This document shows, piece by piece, positions 26,621 to 36,035 of a DNA stretch of 64,000 bases; position 1 is the first letter of the stretch, and every line of letters starts with the position of its first letter. Source of the stretch: UBA4660 sp034408895. Lineage in GTDB: Bacteria; Bacteroidota; Bacteroidia; Flavobacteriales_D; Sanyastnellaceae. The translations under genes and the position numbers were made by a program. The notes beneath the pieces are model-generated. The model had not been told where the DNA came from. It saw nothing but the letters and a program-made list of their open reading frames with translations, and made no database searches. The stretch spans positions 1 to 64,000 of the forward strand of contig JAWXCI010000005.1 of assembly GCA_034408895.1 (NCBI GenBank). The letters run 5' to 3'.

Positions 26621-27512
26621 CAGTGGTAAGAATAAATTGTTGGACTGCTTGTACATCATAACCTTGGTTGACTTCATCAAGAAGGTTGAAAATTTCAGTA
26701 TCAGTTGGCTCGCGATTGAGCATGGAGAGATAGCACCAGCGGATAAGGCCCTCTGAATATTCCGCATTGCCCAAAAGCACTTCCAGGTATTCTACTTTGC
26801 TGGATATTACATCACCAAATAAAATTCCGCTGCCGTTGTATTCTATGGGTGGAAAGCATTGTTCAAGTTCGGCCTCGGTGGGGAAGCGATAATAATTGCC
26901 ATCGAACGTTGCGTTGATGAAGTTGAAGGTGTTCATGTTTATCTGGTCGTACACATTGTTGAAAAACATTCTGCGGTACATCTCGCGAATGTCAATTTGT
27001 TCGAGGCGCAATTCTTCGCGGCTGTCCAGCACATCTTTCATTTTGTTGGCTTCAATCATCAGGAGTTCGTAGCCGGTCATGTTTCCATTCATGGAATCGA
27101 GTTGTGCCACATAATAAAGGAGGTAGTATTCATCCTGGAGATCGGCTTCGGAGGTTCCTTCGAGGAGGCGTGCTTTGGTGTCTTCGTAAAGTTTGCTGAA
27201 GTAAGAAATGTTATAGCTCACGGTATCGCCCGGCACTGCGTCCTGGCTGTACATGAGTTTATTTATGACCTGTATGCGTGATGAATTGCTGAGATCCGCA
27301 GCTTCAAGAATGGCTACGTCTGCTACCATCTCTTCATCCGTGGGTTCGCGGCCAATGAGGTCTATGTAGAGCCGGTTCGCATAATTCTCCGTGAGGATGG
27401 TGGGGATTTCGCTGTAAGGTGCAATGGTGTTGCCGGTGAATACCACCTGTTCTTCTTTCTTGCAGGATGCAAGAACAACAGCAAACAATAAAACAACTAA
27501 GAAACTTCTCAT
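26601..27512 (-). CDS. Lipoprotein, DUF1549-like paralogue A
   Basis: 303 residues from ATG 27512, chosen because it opens a clean lipoprotein signal ('MRSFLVVLLFAVVLASCKKEE'). The domain after it begins 'ENYANRLYIDLIGREPTDEEM', close to the start of DUF1549 ('Y..R.YLDL.GR.PT.EE'). It ends 'LIRWCYLSMLNREPTDTEIFNLLD...FILTTDEYAGF', like the DUF1553-type end where the second 'REPT' motif recurs. It thus resembles a compact version of the DUF1549/DUF1553 architecture that travels with DUF1501 genes. It is the first gene of the collinear minus-strand run that ends with the PorP-like gene, and its stop overlaps the next gene's ATG. Confidence 0.75.
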   Translation of the reverse strand: MRSFLVVLLFAVVLASCKKEEQVVFTGNTIAPYSEIPTILTENYANRLYIDLIGREPTDEEMVADVAILEAADLSNSSRIQVINKLMYSQDAVPGDTVSYNISYFSKLYEDTKARLLEGTSEADLQDEYYLLYYVAQLDSMNGNMTGYELLMIEANKMKDVLDSREELRLEQIDIREMYRRMFFNNVYDQINMNTFNFINATFDGNYYRFPTEAELEQCFPPIEYNGSGILFGDVISSKVEYLEVLLGNAEYSEGLIRWCYLSMLNREPTDTEIFNLLDEVNQGYDVQAVQQFILTTDEYAGF

Positions 27513-27900
27513 GCGTGTTAGTGTTCGGATTTGTAACATCTTTTAAAACGATACCATCCTTTGGTGAAGATGGCAAGCTAAGTAACGGCCAAAGTAGATG
27601 ATTAGTTTCTGAGACTACTAAACAAGTGAAAAAGTTTATTGAAGAGATAATATTGGTTGTCTATTGCCCGCGAACCCGAAATGCTAACAAAAAGGAGAAG
27701 TGGTGGATATTCGACTTTAGCCGGGCGTGATTTAGCTAGGCAATAATGACTTCAAGCTTCCTGCATGAGTCAACTTTTAAATGTGCAAGGGAATGTACAC
27801 GTGGCTTCGTGAGACCTTGTTTCTCCGTCTTGAACTTTCATGACCAGGTGGCCAGCCAAAATTTGACAGTATTGTTTTCCAGAATAGGCACCGAATACAA
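27513..27900. other. Intergenic region between the DUF1501 operon and clpB
   Basis: About 390 bp that must contain the promoter of the minus-strand operon starting at 27512 and the 3' end of the clpB transcript. I see no gene, no RNA, no strong hairpin with a T-run and no TAnnTTTG box in the useful position. Confidence 0.5.
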
Positions 27901-30519
27901 CTACACCTCCACCACCACCTCTTCAACATTCTGTTTCCTGAACACAATTTGCCCACCGAACACATCAAGCACTACCGGGGCTGTTTTATCAATCTTGCCG
28001 GCAAGGATGTATTTGGAAAGTTCGTTCATCACTTCCTTTTGGATGACACGTTTTACCGGACGCGCCCCGTATTGCGGATCGTAACCGCGCTCCGATAAAT
28101 AATGAAGTGCATCCGGAGTAATCACCAGATTGATTTCAGCTTTTCCCAATCGTTCGCCCAACATGTGCAGCTGAAGTTTTACAATTTCTTCGATCTGGTC
28201 TTTGCGGAGTGGAGTGAACATTATCACCTCGTCCACGCGATTCAGGAATTCAGGCCGAAGTGAATTCCTGAGTTCAAGGATCACTTCGTCTTTTGTTCTC
28301 TCAAACAATTCTTCATCGTCTGGATCCTTTGAGCGGTCGTAATTTTCCTGGATGATTTGCGATCCGAGATTGCTGGTCATGATAACGATGGTGTTCTTGA
28401 AATTGACAACGCGGCCTTTCGAGTCAGTCAGACGGCCATCATCTAACACTTGTAATAAGATGTTGAACACATCGGGATGTGCTTTCTCTATTTCATCAAG
28501 AAGAATTACAGAGTATGGTTTCCTGCGAACAGCTTCGGTCAGTTGCCCTCCTTCATCATAACCCACATATCCTGGAGGCGCACCCACGAGGCGGCTCACG
28601 GCATGGCGCTCCTGGTATTCGCTCATGTCAATGCGTGTCATTGCATTTTCATCGTTGAATAGAAATTCGCTCAGCGCTTTTGCGAGTTCTGTTTTTCCCA
28701 CTCCGGTGGTGCCCAGAAAAATGAATGAACCGATGGGGCGCTTTTCATCGGCAAGTCCTGAACGGCTTCTGCGCACCGCATCACTCACTGCCTCTACAGC
28801 TTCATGCTGGCCCACCACACGTTTTGAAAGTACCTCTTCAAGCCGGAGCAGTTTTGATATTTCGGTTTCGACAAGCCGCGTTACCGGGATGCCTGTCCAT
28901 TGCGATACGATATCAGCAATTTCCTCCGGATCCACTTCTTCCTTTAGCATTTTGCTGTCGGCCTGAAGTTCCAGGAGTTTTGCACGATTTGTTTCTATGA
29001 GTTGTTCTTCTTCCTTAATTTTTCCATACCGGATTTCTGCAACAACACCATAGTGCCCTTCCCGCTCTGCCTGTTCTGCCTGCTGCTTTAAATCTTCAAT
29101 TTGTGATTTTGAATGCTGGATTTTCTCCACCACATCTTTTTCGCTTTGCCATTTTGCAGCAAGAGAATTTCGGTCTCCGCTCAATTCCGAAATGTCCCTG
29201 TTAATGTCATTCAGCCGTGAAGTATTGTTCTCGCGCTTTATGGCTTCGCGTTCAATTTCCAGTTGCATGATTTTGCGCTCTATCTCATCCAACTCTTGTG
29301 GTTTCGAGTTAATTTCCATGCGAAGTTTTGCAGCAGCTTCATCTATCAGGTCAATGGCTTTGTCGGGCAGGAAACGGTCGGTGATGTAGCGTTGTGAAAG
29401 TTCTACAGCAGCGATAATCGCATCGTCTTTTATCTGGACTTTGTGATGGTTTTCATACTTCTCCTTTAATCCGCGAAGAATTGAAATGGCCGCATCGCGA
29501 TCCGGTTCGTCAATCATCACCTTCTGGAAACGCCTTTCCAGCGCTTTGTCCTTTTCAAAGTATTTCTGGTATTCGTTTAACGTTGTTGCACCTATGGCAC
29601 GCAGTTCACCTCGCGCAAGGGCGGGTTTCAAAATGTTGGCGGCATCCATTGCACCCTCGCCACCACCTGCACCCACTAATGTGTGAATCTCATCAATGAA
29701 GAGTACAATTTCTCCATCGCTTTTTTGTACTTCATTCACCACTGATTTCAAACGTTCTTCAAACTCGCCCTTGTATTTCGCACCAGCTATCAATGCTGCC
29801 ATGTCGAGCGAATAGAGTTGTTTCGATTTCAGGTTTTCCGGAACATCACCATTTACAATGCGGTGCGCTATGCCTTCTGCAATCGCAGTTTTTCCTGTAC
29901 CCGGTTCACCAATAATGATAGGATTGTTCTTGGTCCTGCGCGAAAGGATTTGCATTACACGCCTTATTTCTACATCACGGCCAATAACAGGATCAAGTTT
30001 TCCGTCACGCGCAAGCTTGTTCAGGTTGTTGGCATATTTCTCCAGCGCATTGTAAGTTTCTTCCTGCGATGATGAAGTGACGCGCTGACCTTTGCGCAAT
30101 TCTAAAATTGCTTTCTTAAGATCTTTTACACTCACTCCATTGTCGCGCAGCATTTGCGCTGTGGCATCCCGGCCTTCGCAAATTCCCAGGAGGAGATGTT
30201 CGATAGCCACATACTCATCGTTGAATTCTTTGAGATGATTAATGGCCCTGTTCAGCGATGTATTGGCTTCCGATGAAATGGCCATTTGCGCGCCACTCAC
30301 TTTGGGAAATGAATCCACAATACGATCAAGCGCCTGACGAAAAATTGGCAGGTTGACGTTTAGCTTTTTCAGTAGGAAAGGTGTCACGTTGTCATCCGTC
30401 TCAAAAATTCCTTTGAGCAGATGCGCATTCTCTACCACCTGTTGCCCTTTGTTCAGTGCTATCTGTTGGGCTTTCTGTACTGCTTCTTGTGTTTTGAGTG
30501 TGAATTTTGAAAAGTCCAT
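27901..30519 (-). CDS. clpB: ATP-dependent disaggregase ClpB
   Basis: 872 residues, the usual ClpB length. The order is an N-terminal Clp repeat domain (1-145), a first AAA+ module with Walker A 'GEPGTGKTAIAEG' near residue 204 and Walker B 'IVLFIDEIHTL', the ClpB/Hsp104-specific coiled-coil insertion (about 400-530), a second AAA+ module with 'GTTGVGKTELAKAL' and 'VILLDEIEKAH', and the C-terminal D2-small domain ('GYDPQYGARPVKRVIQKEV'). ClpB works with DnaK to resolubilise aggregated proteins after heat stress. The tail 'VVEEVVVEV' is a lineage-typical extension. It is transcribed alone; no heat-shock operator (CIRCE) is visible upstream. Confidence 0.97.
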   Translation of the reverse strand: MDFSKFTLKTQEAVQKAQQIALNKGQQVVENAHLLKGIFETDDNVTPFLLKKLNVNLPIFRQALDRIVDSFPKVSGAQMAISSEANTSLNRAINHLKEFNDEYVAIEHLLLGICEGRDATAQMLRDNGVSVKDLKKAILELRKGQRVTSSSQEETYNALEKYANNLNKLARDGKLDPVIGRDVEIRRVMQILSRRTKNNPIIIGEPGTGKTAIAEGIAHRIVNGDVPENLKSKQLYSLDMAALIAGAKYKGEFEERLKSVVNEVQKSDGEIVLFIDEIHTLVGAGGGEGAMDAANILKPALARGELRAIGATTLNEYQKYFEKDKALERRFQKVMIDEPDRDAAISILRGLKEKYENHHKVQIKDDAIIAAVELSQRYITDRFLPDKAIDLIDEAAAKLRMEINSKPQELDEIERKIMQLEIEREAIKRENNTSRLNDINRDISELSGDRNSLAAKWQSEKDVVEKIQHSKSQIEDLKQQAEQAEREGHYGVVAEIRYGKIKEEEQLIETNRAKLLELQADSKMLKEEVDPEEIADIVSQWTGIPVTRLVETEISKLLRLEEVLSKRVVGQHEAVEAVSDAVRRSRSGLADEKRPIGSFIFLGTTGVGKTELAKALSEFLFNDENAMTRIDMSEYQERHAVSRLVGAPPGYVGYDEGGQLTEAVRRKPYSVILLDEIEKAHPDVFNILLQVLDDGRLTDSKGRVVNFKNTIVIMTSNLGSQIIQENYDRSKDPDDEELFERTKDEVILELRNSLRPEFLNRVDEVIMFTPLRKDQIEEIVKLQLHMLGERLGKAEINLVITPDALHYLSERGYDPQYGARPVKRVIQKEVMNELSKYILAGKIDKTAPVVLDVFGGQIVFRKQNVEEVVVEV

Positions 30520-30640
30520 GAATTATTTTTCAGGGTATGGCAAATTTTGTACTGAGAGTTGTTTTGCCGTGAGCCTTGTCTTGAAAATGATATTGAACAG
30601 GCTCTTGGATCATATCACCAAACAGGTTCCGTTTTTCAAG

Positions 30641-31660
30641 TCAAAGATTGAATCCAAGTTTTCTTTCCAGCGCATTGCTCAGTTTCGGAAGTTTCCTTCG
30701 TTCAATGAGGAAAGAATTGAGTTCCGCAATTTCAGAAAAAATATAATGTTTCAAAGCAGCTTCGCGCAGATATCCCTTGCCGCTGGAACCTCCCGTTCCG
30801 GTTCTTGTGCCAATCATCCGGTGTACCATGTTCATGTGCCGCCATCTCCAGTTGGCAAGAAGCTCATCAATCTCCAAAAGTTGATTGAGGAAACGATAGG
30901 GATTTTGCAGAATGGGATAGTCTCGATAGAGCATAATGAAGAGTGCTGACCTACGGGCTTTGTCCGAAAGTTTGCGATCGTTTTTCGTGCGATCACTCAG
31001 GAATAGTTCCTCAAATGCCCGAATGTTTTCGCGTTCTCCTTCGCCCAGTGATGATGAATACACTTCGCGATACACACTCCAGAAATCGCTGCCGTGTTCC
31101 CACCCGTCCCAAAATTCCGGATGGATAAAGTAGGGCATCCTTTCCAGCCATTGGTTTACCAGTTGAAGAACCGTCACCTGGTTTTCAAGTGCGAAAATTT
31201 TTGCAGAATCTTCCTTAGTCAATTGTGAGGTGTAGTACTGCTGGCCATGCCTTTCGGGCATAGTCAATCCAAGCATTGCTTCCATTTCTTTGAACTGCAT
31301 GCTCTGGAATCCGCTTGCAGGACGAAGGATGTCACGGAAGTCAAGGAAGTCGAGAGGAGTCATGGTTTCCAGCACATCCACCTGGTGAACGAGCAGTCGA
31401 AGAATCTCCACCACGCGGTTCAGCCTGCGCACCGCCACCTGCAATTCAGGTGAATTGTCATTGATAGACTCTGACGACATAATGCCGCGAACAGAACTTA
31501 TTTCGAAAAGAATCTGCTTGAACCAAAGTTCATAAGCCTGATGAATGACGATGAACAACATTTCGTCATGCGCATGCTGGTTGCGGTTATCGCTTTCGAG
31601 TTCCTGTGCGCCCAGAATTTTATCCAGTTGCAAATAGCTGCTGTAGTACATGGTTTTCAT
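30641..31660 (-). CDS. kynA: Tryptophan 2,3-dioxygenase
   Basis: 339 residues. The protein opens 'YSSYLQLDKILGAQ' and carries the substrate-pocket segment 'HDEMLFIVIHQAYELWFKQILFE'. The C-terminal haem region has 'MVHRMIGTRTGTGGSSGKGYLREA', with the axial His and the conserved GTGGSSG loop. The enzyme oxidises L-tryptophan to N-formylkynurenine, the first step of the kynurenine route to anthranilate or NAD. It is a cytoplasmic haem tetramer. No other kynurenine gene is in the window, so it is a stand-alone gene here, separated from clpB by about 120 bp. Confidence 0.96.
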   Translation of the reverse strand: MKTMYYSSYLQLDKILGAQELESDNRNQHAHDEMLFIVIHQAYELWFKQILFEISSVRGIMSSESINDNSPELQVAVRRLNRVVEILRLLVHQVDVLETMTPLDFLDFRDILRPASGFQSMQFKEMEAMLGLTMPERHGQQYYTSQLTKEDSAKIFALENQVTVLQLVNQWLERMPYFIHPEFWDGWEHGSDFWSVYREVYSSSLGEGERENIRAFEELFLSDRTKNDRKLSDKARRSALFIMLYRDYPILQNPYRFLNQLLEIDELLANWRWRHMNMVHRMIGTRTGTGGSSGKGYLREAALKHYIFSEIAELNSFLIERRKLPKLSNALERKLGFNL

Positions 31661-31977
31661 ATGGGGCGAAAGTTATTCGCATCCAAAAGTTCTAGGGGTT
31701 TCCGCAGGATGCTTTGCGCAATACGATTCAACGGAGACATACATGCGAATATTTTGAACGAAGTGCAACTATATACCCCCTCGAAAAGAACTGACCGAAT
31801 ACTGCATTCGACTACTTTTACTTTCACCTACATAGTGCAGGATAAATGACACAGGCAAATTTTCCTTTTGACCCACCCATAGCCAATGGCTCCATAGAGC
31901 CCGACCCGGGGCACCCTAATCAAATGCGGGCGGACCTACCGGAGAATAATTACATCTGATAAGAACATGATGCACAC
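31661..31977. other. Intergenic region with one possible micro-ORF
   Basis: About 317 bp between divergent genes. A 37-codon frame (31846-31959, ATG to TGA, + strand) encodes a Pro/Asn-rich peptide ('FPFDPPIANGSIEPDPGHPN') with no signal peptide and no family I recognise. Coding is possible but unsupported. I see no terminator or RNA gene. Confidence 0.35.
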
Positions 31978-32652
31978 ATGAAAAAATTCCTTTGCCACTT
32001 ATTGCTTTTAACAACGTTATGCACTGTGCTTAGCACATGCAGGCATGACCCGGAGGCAGACCCAACACCCTGCGATTGCGGACAAGTAACCACCATTGAT
32101 GAACTGCGCGAATGGGCCTTTTTCAAAGAAGGCACCTATTGGATTTACGAAGAAGAAACCACACTGACCCGCGACACTTTTACCGTGGTTGACTCCCACG
32201 ATTTTATAACCACCCAAGGCAACGTACAGTTCGACTACGGAACCTACCGCAGCAGCGATGGCTACTTCTACTGGTTTTGGTTCAATGAGGGGTGGACAGC
32301 GCATGATTGCAACAACGGCTGTTGCGATTGCCGGAGATTGTGGTGTGACAAATACATAAGTGGTGATGCGGATGGAGAAGATGTCCTGCTGACATTTCCA
32401 ACTTTTGTAGGGAGTTATTCGGGAATAAGTTTTGGTGGAGGAGACAATGGAAAAGTTGAGGTGGTTGATTACATGGAAGAACTTCAAGTTGGAGCAACAA
32501 CCTTTTTGGATGTTGTTGAAGAGAACAATGAGAACTCAGTTCTCGACCAGCAGACCAGCAGCAGCAATTATTATCAAGTCAATTATTACTTCAGTCGTTC
32601 GGTTGGAATCATTAGAAAAGAGATTGAAAAACATCGGAAATCTGGAATTTAG
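31978..32652 (+). CDS. Putative lipoprotein of unknown function
   Basis: 224 residues. An N-terminal lipoprotein-type signal ('FLCHLLLLTTLCTVLSTCRHDPE') leads to a mature domain with 'LREWAFFKEGTYWIYEEETT', a pattern seen in uncharacterised Bacteroidota lipoproteins ('Y..G.YW.Y.....T...D'). A cluster of cysteines ('CNNGCCDCRRLWC') near residue 115 is a local peculiarity and could bind metal or form disulfides. The C-terminus is beta-rich ('NYYQVNYYFSRSVGIIRKE'). It stands alone on the + strand ahead of a decayed gene; the function is unknown. Confidence 0.8.
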   Translation: MKKFLCHLLLLTTLCTVLSTCRHDPEADPTPCDCGQVTTIDELREWAFFKEGTYWIYEEETTLTRDTFTVVDSHDFITTQGNVQFDYGTYRSSDGYFYWFWFNEGWTAHDCNNGCCDCRRLWCDKYISGDADGEDVLLTFPTFVGSYSGISFGGGDNGKVEVVDYMEELQVGATTFLDVVEENNENSVLDQQTSSSNYYQVNYYFSRSVGIIRKEIEKHRKSGI

Positions 32653-32694
32653 TTGAATTCAACATTGTACAATAAACCCAACAATCTACATCAC

Positions 32695-32937
32695 ATGAAA
32701 ACAATTTTAGTTATTCTATTGAGCGCTATTGCTTTTTTGAGCAATGCACAAACTGATCAAGAAAATCAGGATAAATATTAGAAATATCGAGACCAATTAC
32801 GCAAACGTTTTATGCGAATTGGAACAGAAGAAGGCTACAGCATTCCAGCAAGCGTAATCATCCCCAACAGGCAGTATGGTCAGGCAGACCAAACCGCAGG
32901 GAGTATGAAGTCGGGAACAACCCGAAAACCCCTTTGA
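32695..32937 (+). pseudogene. Decayed small secreted-protein gene with an in-frame TAG
   Basis: ATG 32695 begins a signal peptide ('MKTILVILLSAIAFLSNAQ') and continues 'TDQENQDKY' before TAG at 32779-32781. The same frame then goes on 'KYRDQLRKRFMRIGTEEGYS' and 'IPASVIIPNRQYGQ', ending with TGA at 32935-32937. Bacteroidota secreted proteins with a 'KYWKYRxRL...G...GxSIPxS' opening exist, so the TAG most likely replaces Trp (TGG). Downstream DNA up to 33010 has no continuation in this frame, so the 3' part is lost too. Confidence 0.6.
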
Positions 32938-33040
32938 CGGTAGTTCCAATCAAGCAGGCTGATGCATTTCAGGAATGCAATAACGGAGTTCCAAACCCAT
33001 TCACTTACCTTTGAACTCATCTCAAAAAATTGTCGAACCA

Positions 33041-35824
33041 ATGACGCTTGCAAATCCTTTTACCGGCTCCGAAGTTTTCACCGAACAACTGGCTTTCATC
33101 AATGGCAAATCCTTCCCCCTTGTTCCGGGTGAAACCATTTTGAGCTTTATCCGAAGAAACTTCGGGCATAACTATGTGCCTACACTCTGTGATGCACCTA
33201 ACCTCGAACCGTTTGGTTCGTGCCGTGTTTGCAGCGTGGATGTCGCGCTTGAAGCGAATGGCAGAGAAAGGGCAGTGGCATCCTGTCACACTCCTGTGAG
33301 CAAGGGAATGCACATCGCCACTGATTCGGAAAACATTCATCGCCTGCGCAAAAACATTATTGAACTCGTACTCACGGACCATCCGCTTGATTGCCTTACC
33401 TGCGAGGTGAATAATAATTGTGAACTACAAACCGTGGCTGCCCAAGTGGGTGTTCGCGATGTTCGTTACCCGGAAGGAAAAAATCATCTAGACATAAAGA
33501 AGGACCTGAGTCATCCATACATGACTTCTGATTTTTCGAAGTGCATAAACTGTTTCCGTTGTGTGAGAGCTTGCGATGAAGTACAGGGGCAATTTGTGTT
33601 GTCAATGGCTGGTCGCGGGTTCGATTCGCACATCGTAAAAGGTTTTGAGCAAAACTTTATGGACAGCGATTGTGTGAGTTGCGGTGCGTGTGCGCAGGCC
33701 TGTCCTACTTCCGCTATCAGCGACATTTTCGAATCGAAGTCTGTTGCGTTTGACAGAAAAGAAAGAACAGTTTGCACTTACTGTGGTGTTGGGTGCAATC
33801 TTGAAGTTGCCGTAAGCGGAGGGAAAATAAAATCCATACAGGCGCCATACGAAGCAGCCGCGAACGAAGGCCACACATGTTTGAAAGGACGTTACGCATT
33901 TTCATTTTACAATCACCCGGATAGAATTCGGACACCGATGATTCGCGATGAAAAGGGAGAGTTGCAACCCGCAACATGGGACGAGGCTTATGACTTCATC
34001 GCGAACAAACTCACACAGATAAAAACAGATTTCGGGCCGGATTACATCGCTGGAATTTCATCGGCACGTTGCACCAACGAAGAGAATTACATCATGCAAA
34101 AATTCCTGCGTGCTGTAATTGGAACGAACAACATTGACTCGTGTGCAAGAGTTTGTCACTCACCAACTGCCCTGGGAATGCAGCGCACGTTCGGAACAGG
34201 GGCAGCCACCAATTCTGTGGTGGATTTGAAGTACACCGATTGCATGATGATAATTGGCGCTAACCCTACGGATGCACATCCGGTGACCGGAGCGAAAATG
34301 AGGCAACAAGCGATGAAAGGAAAAACTCTTATCGTGATTGACCCGCGCAAAACGGAATTGGTGAAGTATGCGCAATTCCATTTGCAATTGCGACCCGGTA
34401 CCAACGTAGCAATGTTGAACATGATGTTGTACTACATCATCAGCGAAGGATTGGAAGACAAACAATTCGTTGAACTGCGAACAGAAGGTTATGACGAATT
34501 CAAACAACAGATTCTGAAACTTGATATTGATGAACTCGAAAGAATTACAGGAGTAGATAGAAGCCTTGCGCGCGGTGCAGCGATGGCCTATGCGGAAGCT
34601 CCAAACGCTATGTCATTCCATGGTCTTGGCGTTACAGAACATTCGCAAGGAACTTATACAGTGATGCTGATTGCCGACCTCGCGATGATTACCGGAAATA
34701 TTGGAAGACGCGGAGTCGGAGTGAACCCACTGCGCGGACAAAACAATGTGCAGGGTGCAGCGGACATGGGTTGCCAACCTCACCAGGGTGCTGGCTATTT
34801 GGATGTCACTATTCCGGAATATCATGCGAAGTATGAGGCATTCTACAACGCAAAACTTCCTATACATGTTGGATACAAAATCCCACAGATGTATGATGCT
34901 TCGCTCAACAACAAACTGAAAGCATTGTGGTGCGTGGGCGAAGACATGGCGCAAACCGACCCGAATACACATCACGTTGTTGCAGCATTGAAAAATCTTG
35001 AACTCTTTGTGGTGCAGGAAATTTTTATGACGGAGACAACAAAGCTTGCTCACGTTGTTCTTCCCGGTGCTTCATTCCTTGAAAAGAGCGGCACGTTTAC
35101 CAATGGTGAACGTAGAATTCAGCGGGTGAACAAAGTGGTGGAACCTCTCGAAGGAACAAAAGCCGATGGACAAATTATTTGCGACATCATGAACCGCATG
35201 GGATATGAACAAGCAGACTACGACCCACAAACCATGCTTGAAGAAATTTCGCAAATAGTTCCGTTCTTCGAAGGTGTGGTGTGGGATGAACTTGGTGTGA
35301 GTGGAAAACAATGGCCTGTGAAAAAAGGCGGAGAAGACACAGAGATTCTTCACATCGAATCATTCAAACGCGGCAAAGGAAAATTCATTTACAACGATTG
35401 GAAGGAGTCGAAAGAAATTGTGGACAACGGAAAAGAATTCCCATACATCATAACCACCAACCGCGAACTGGAACATTACAACTGCGGCACCATGACGCGC
35501 AGAACCAACAACGCGAAAATCCTGAAAGAAGATTACCTGCTCATCAATGAAGTGGATGCTGCCAAACACCAAATAAATGAAGGCGATATGGTGTGCATTG
35601 AAAGTGCTCGCGGCAAAGTGGACGTGAAGGCGAAAATCAGCGACCAGGTGAAACCCGGCATTCTTTCATCCACCTTTCACTTCCCCGATATGCTGATGAA
35701 CAACATCACCTCAAGTATTTCCGACAGTGAAGCAATGTGCCCCGAATACAAAGTGGTGGCGGTGAATATTCGCAAGAGTAAAGGAAGGAAGAGGATGGAG
35801 GCGGAAGCTTCGTCACAGTTGTGA
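33041..35824 (+). CDS. Formate dehydrogenase alpha subunit (molybdopterin/Fe-S)
   Basis: About 927 residues. An N-terminal NuoG-like part holds a [2Fe-2S] site ('LCDAPNLEPFGSCRVC') and the His-Cys cluster ('HPLDCLTCEVNNNC'). Two [4Fe-4S] sites follow ('CINCFRCVRACD' and 'CVSCGACAQACP'). The catalytic part begins with the Mo/W-bisPGD domain ('CTYCGVGCNLEVAV...CLKGRYAF'). The active-site residue is Cys in 'SCARVCHSPTA', so selenocysteine is not used. It oxidises formate or reduces CO2. It lacks neighbouring beta/gamma subunit or FdhD genes, so electron partners must be encoded elsewhere. ATG 33041 was preferred; a TTG at 33011 would add ten residues. Confidence 0.92.
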   Translation: MTLANPFTGSEVFTEQLAFINGKSFPLVPGETILSFIRRNFGHNYVPTLCDAPNLEPFGSCRVCSVDVALEANGRERAVASCHTPVSKGMHIATDSENIHRLRKNIIELVLTDHPLDCLTCEVNNNCELQTVAAQVGVRDVRYPEGKNHLDIKKDLSHPYMTSDFSKCINCFRCVRACDEVQGQFVLSMAGRGFDSHIVKGFEQNFMDSDCVSCGACAQACPTSAISDIFESKSVAFDRKERTVCTYCGVGCNLEVAVSGGKIKSIQAPYEAAANEGHTCLKGRYAFSFYNHPDRIRTPMIRDEKGELQPATWDEAYDFIANKLTQIKTDFGPDYIAGISSARCTNEENYIMQKFLRAVIGTNNIDSCARVCHSPTALGMQRTFGTGAATNSVVDLKYTDCMMIIGANPTDAHPVTGAKMRQQAMKGKTLIVIDPRKTELVKYAQFHLQLRPGTNVAMLNMMLYYIISEGLEDKQFVELRTEGYDEFKQQILKLDIDELERITGVDRSLARGAAMAYAEAPNAMSFHGLGVTEHSQGTYTVMLIADLAMITGNIGRRGVGVNPLRGQNNVQGAADMGCQPHQGAGYLDVTIPEYHAKYEAFYNAKLPIHVGYKIPQMYDASLNNKLKALWCVGEDMAQTDPNTHHVVAALKNLELFVVQEIFMTETTKLAHVVLPGASFLEKSGTFTNGERRIQRVNKVVEPLEGTKADGQIICDIMNRMGYEQADYDPQTMLEEISQIVPFFEGVVWDELGVSGKQWPVKKGGEDTEILHIESFKRGKGKFIYNDWKESKEIVDNGKEFPYIITTNRELEHYNCGTMTRRTNNAKILKEDYLLINEVDAAKHQINEGDMVCIESARGKVDVKAKISDQVKPGILSSTFHFPDMLMNNITSSISDSEAMCPEYKVVAVNIRKSKGRKRMEAEASSQL

Positions 35825-35862
35825 AATCAATTTCAATAAGACAAGTATTCTTCTTCTTACAA

Positions 35863-35881
35863 TCCCGATAGCCTATCGGGA
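35863..35881. repeat. Short perfect palindrome (9-1-9)
   Basis: TCCCGATAG, one base, then CTATCGGGA, about 40 bp past the formate dehydrogenase stop. No T-run follows, so it is probably a dispersed palindrome rather than a terminator, although it could protect the transcript's 3' end. Confidence 0.75.
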
Positions 35882-35884
35882 GCT

Positions 35885-35919
35885 GACTGCCCACTGCACG
35901 CTGCCCACTGCCTTCTGGC
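35885..35919. repeat. Heptanucleotide repeat (CACTGCC type)
   Basis: GACTGCC, CACTGCA, CGCTGCC, CACTGCC, TTCTGGC in phase, directly after the palindrome. The unit type matches the tract at 23037. Confidence 0.8.
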
Positions 35920-36035
35920 GCTTCGATTAGAAATCCACCATCATCCAAAACCCTTCCCTATCCGGCTTCAACCACCCTGTATTTTAGCCCCCCATTTTTT
36001 CAACCACTTGTTCGCCTAATTTTTTTAAAACACAT

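Noticed and set aside
31846..31959. 37-residue ORF as a real small gene
   Set aside because: No signal, family, ribosome site or operon link supports coding; recorded only within the intergenic entry.
33601..33630. tRNA T-loop-like GGGTTCGATTC
   Set aside because: It lies inside formate dehydrogenase codons and no cloverleaf can be folded around it.
34156..34185. Selenocysteine site in formate dehydrogenase
   Set aside because: The active-site codon is TGT (Cys), with no in-frame TGA or SECIS-like need.
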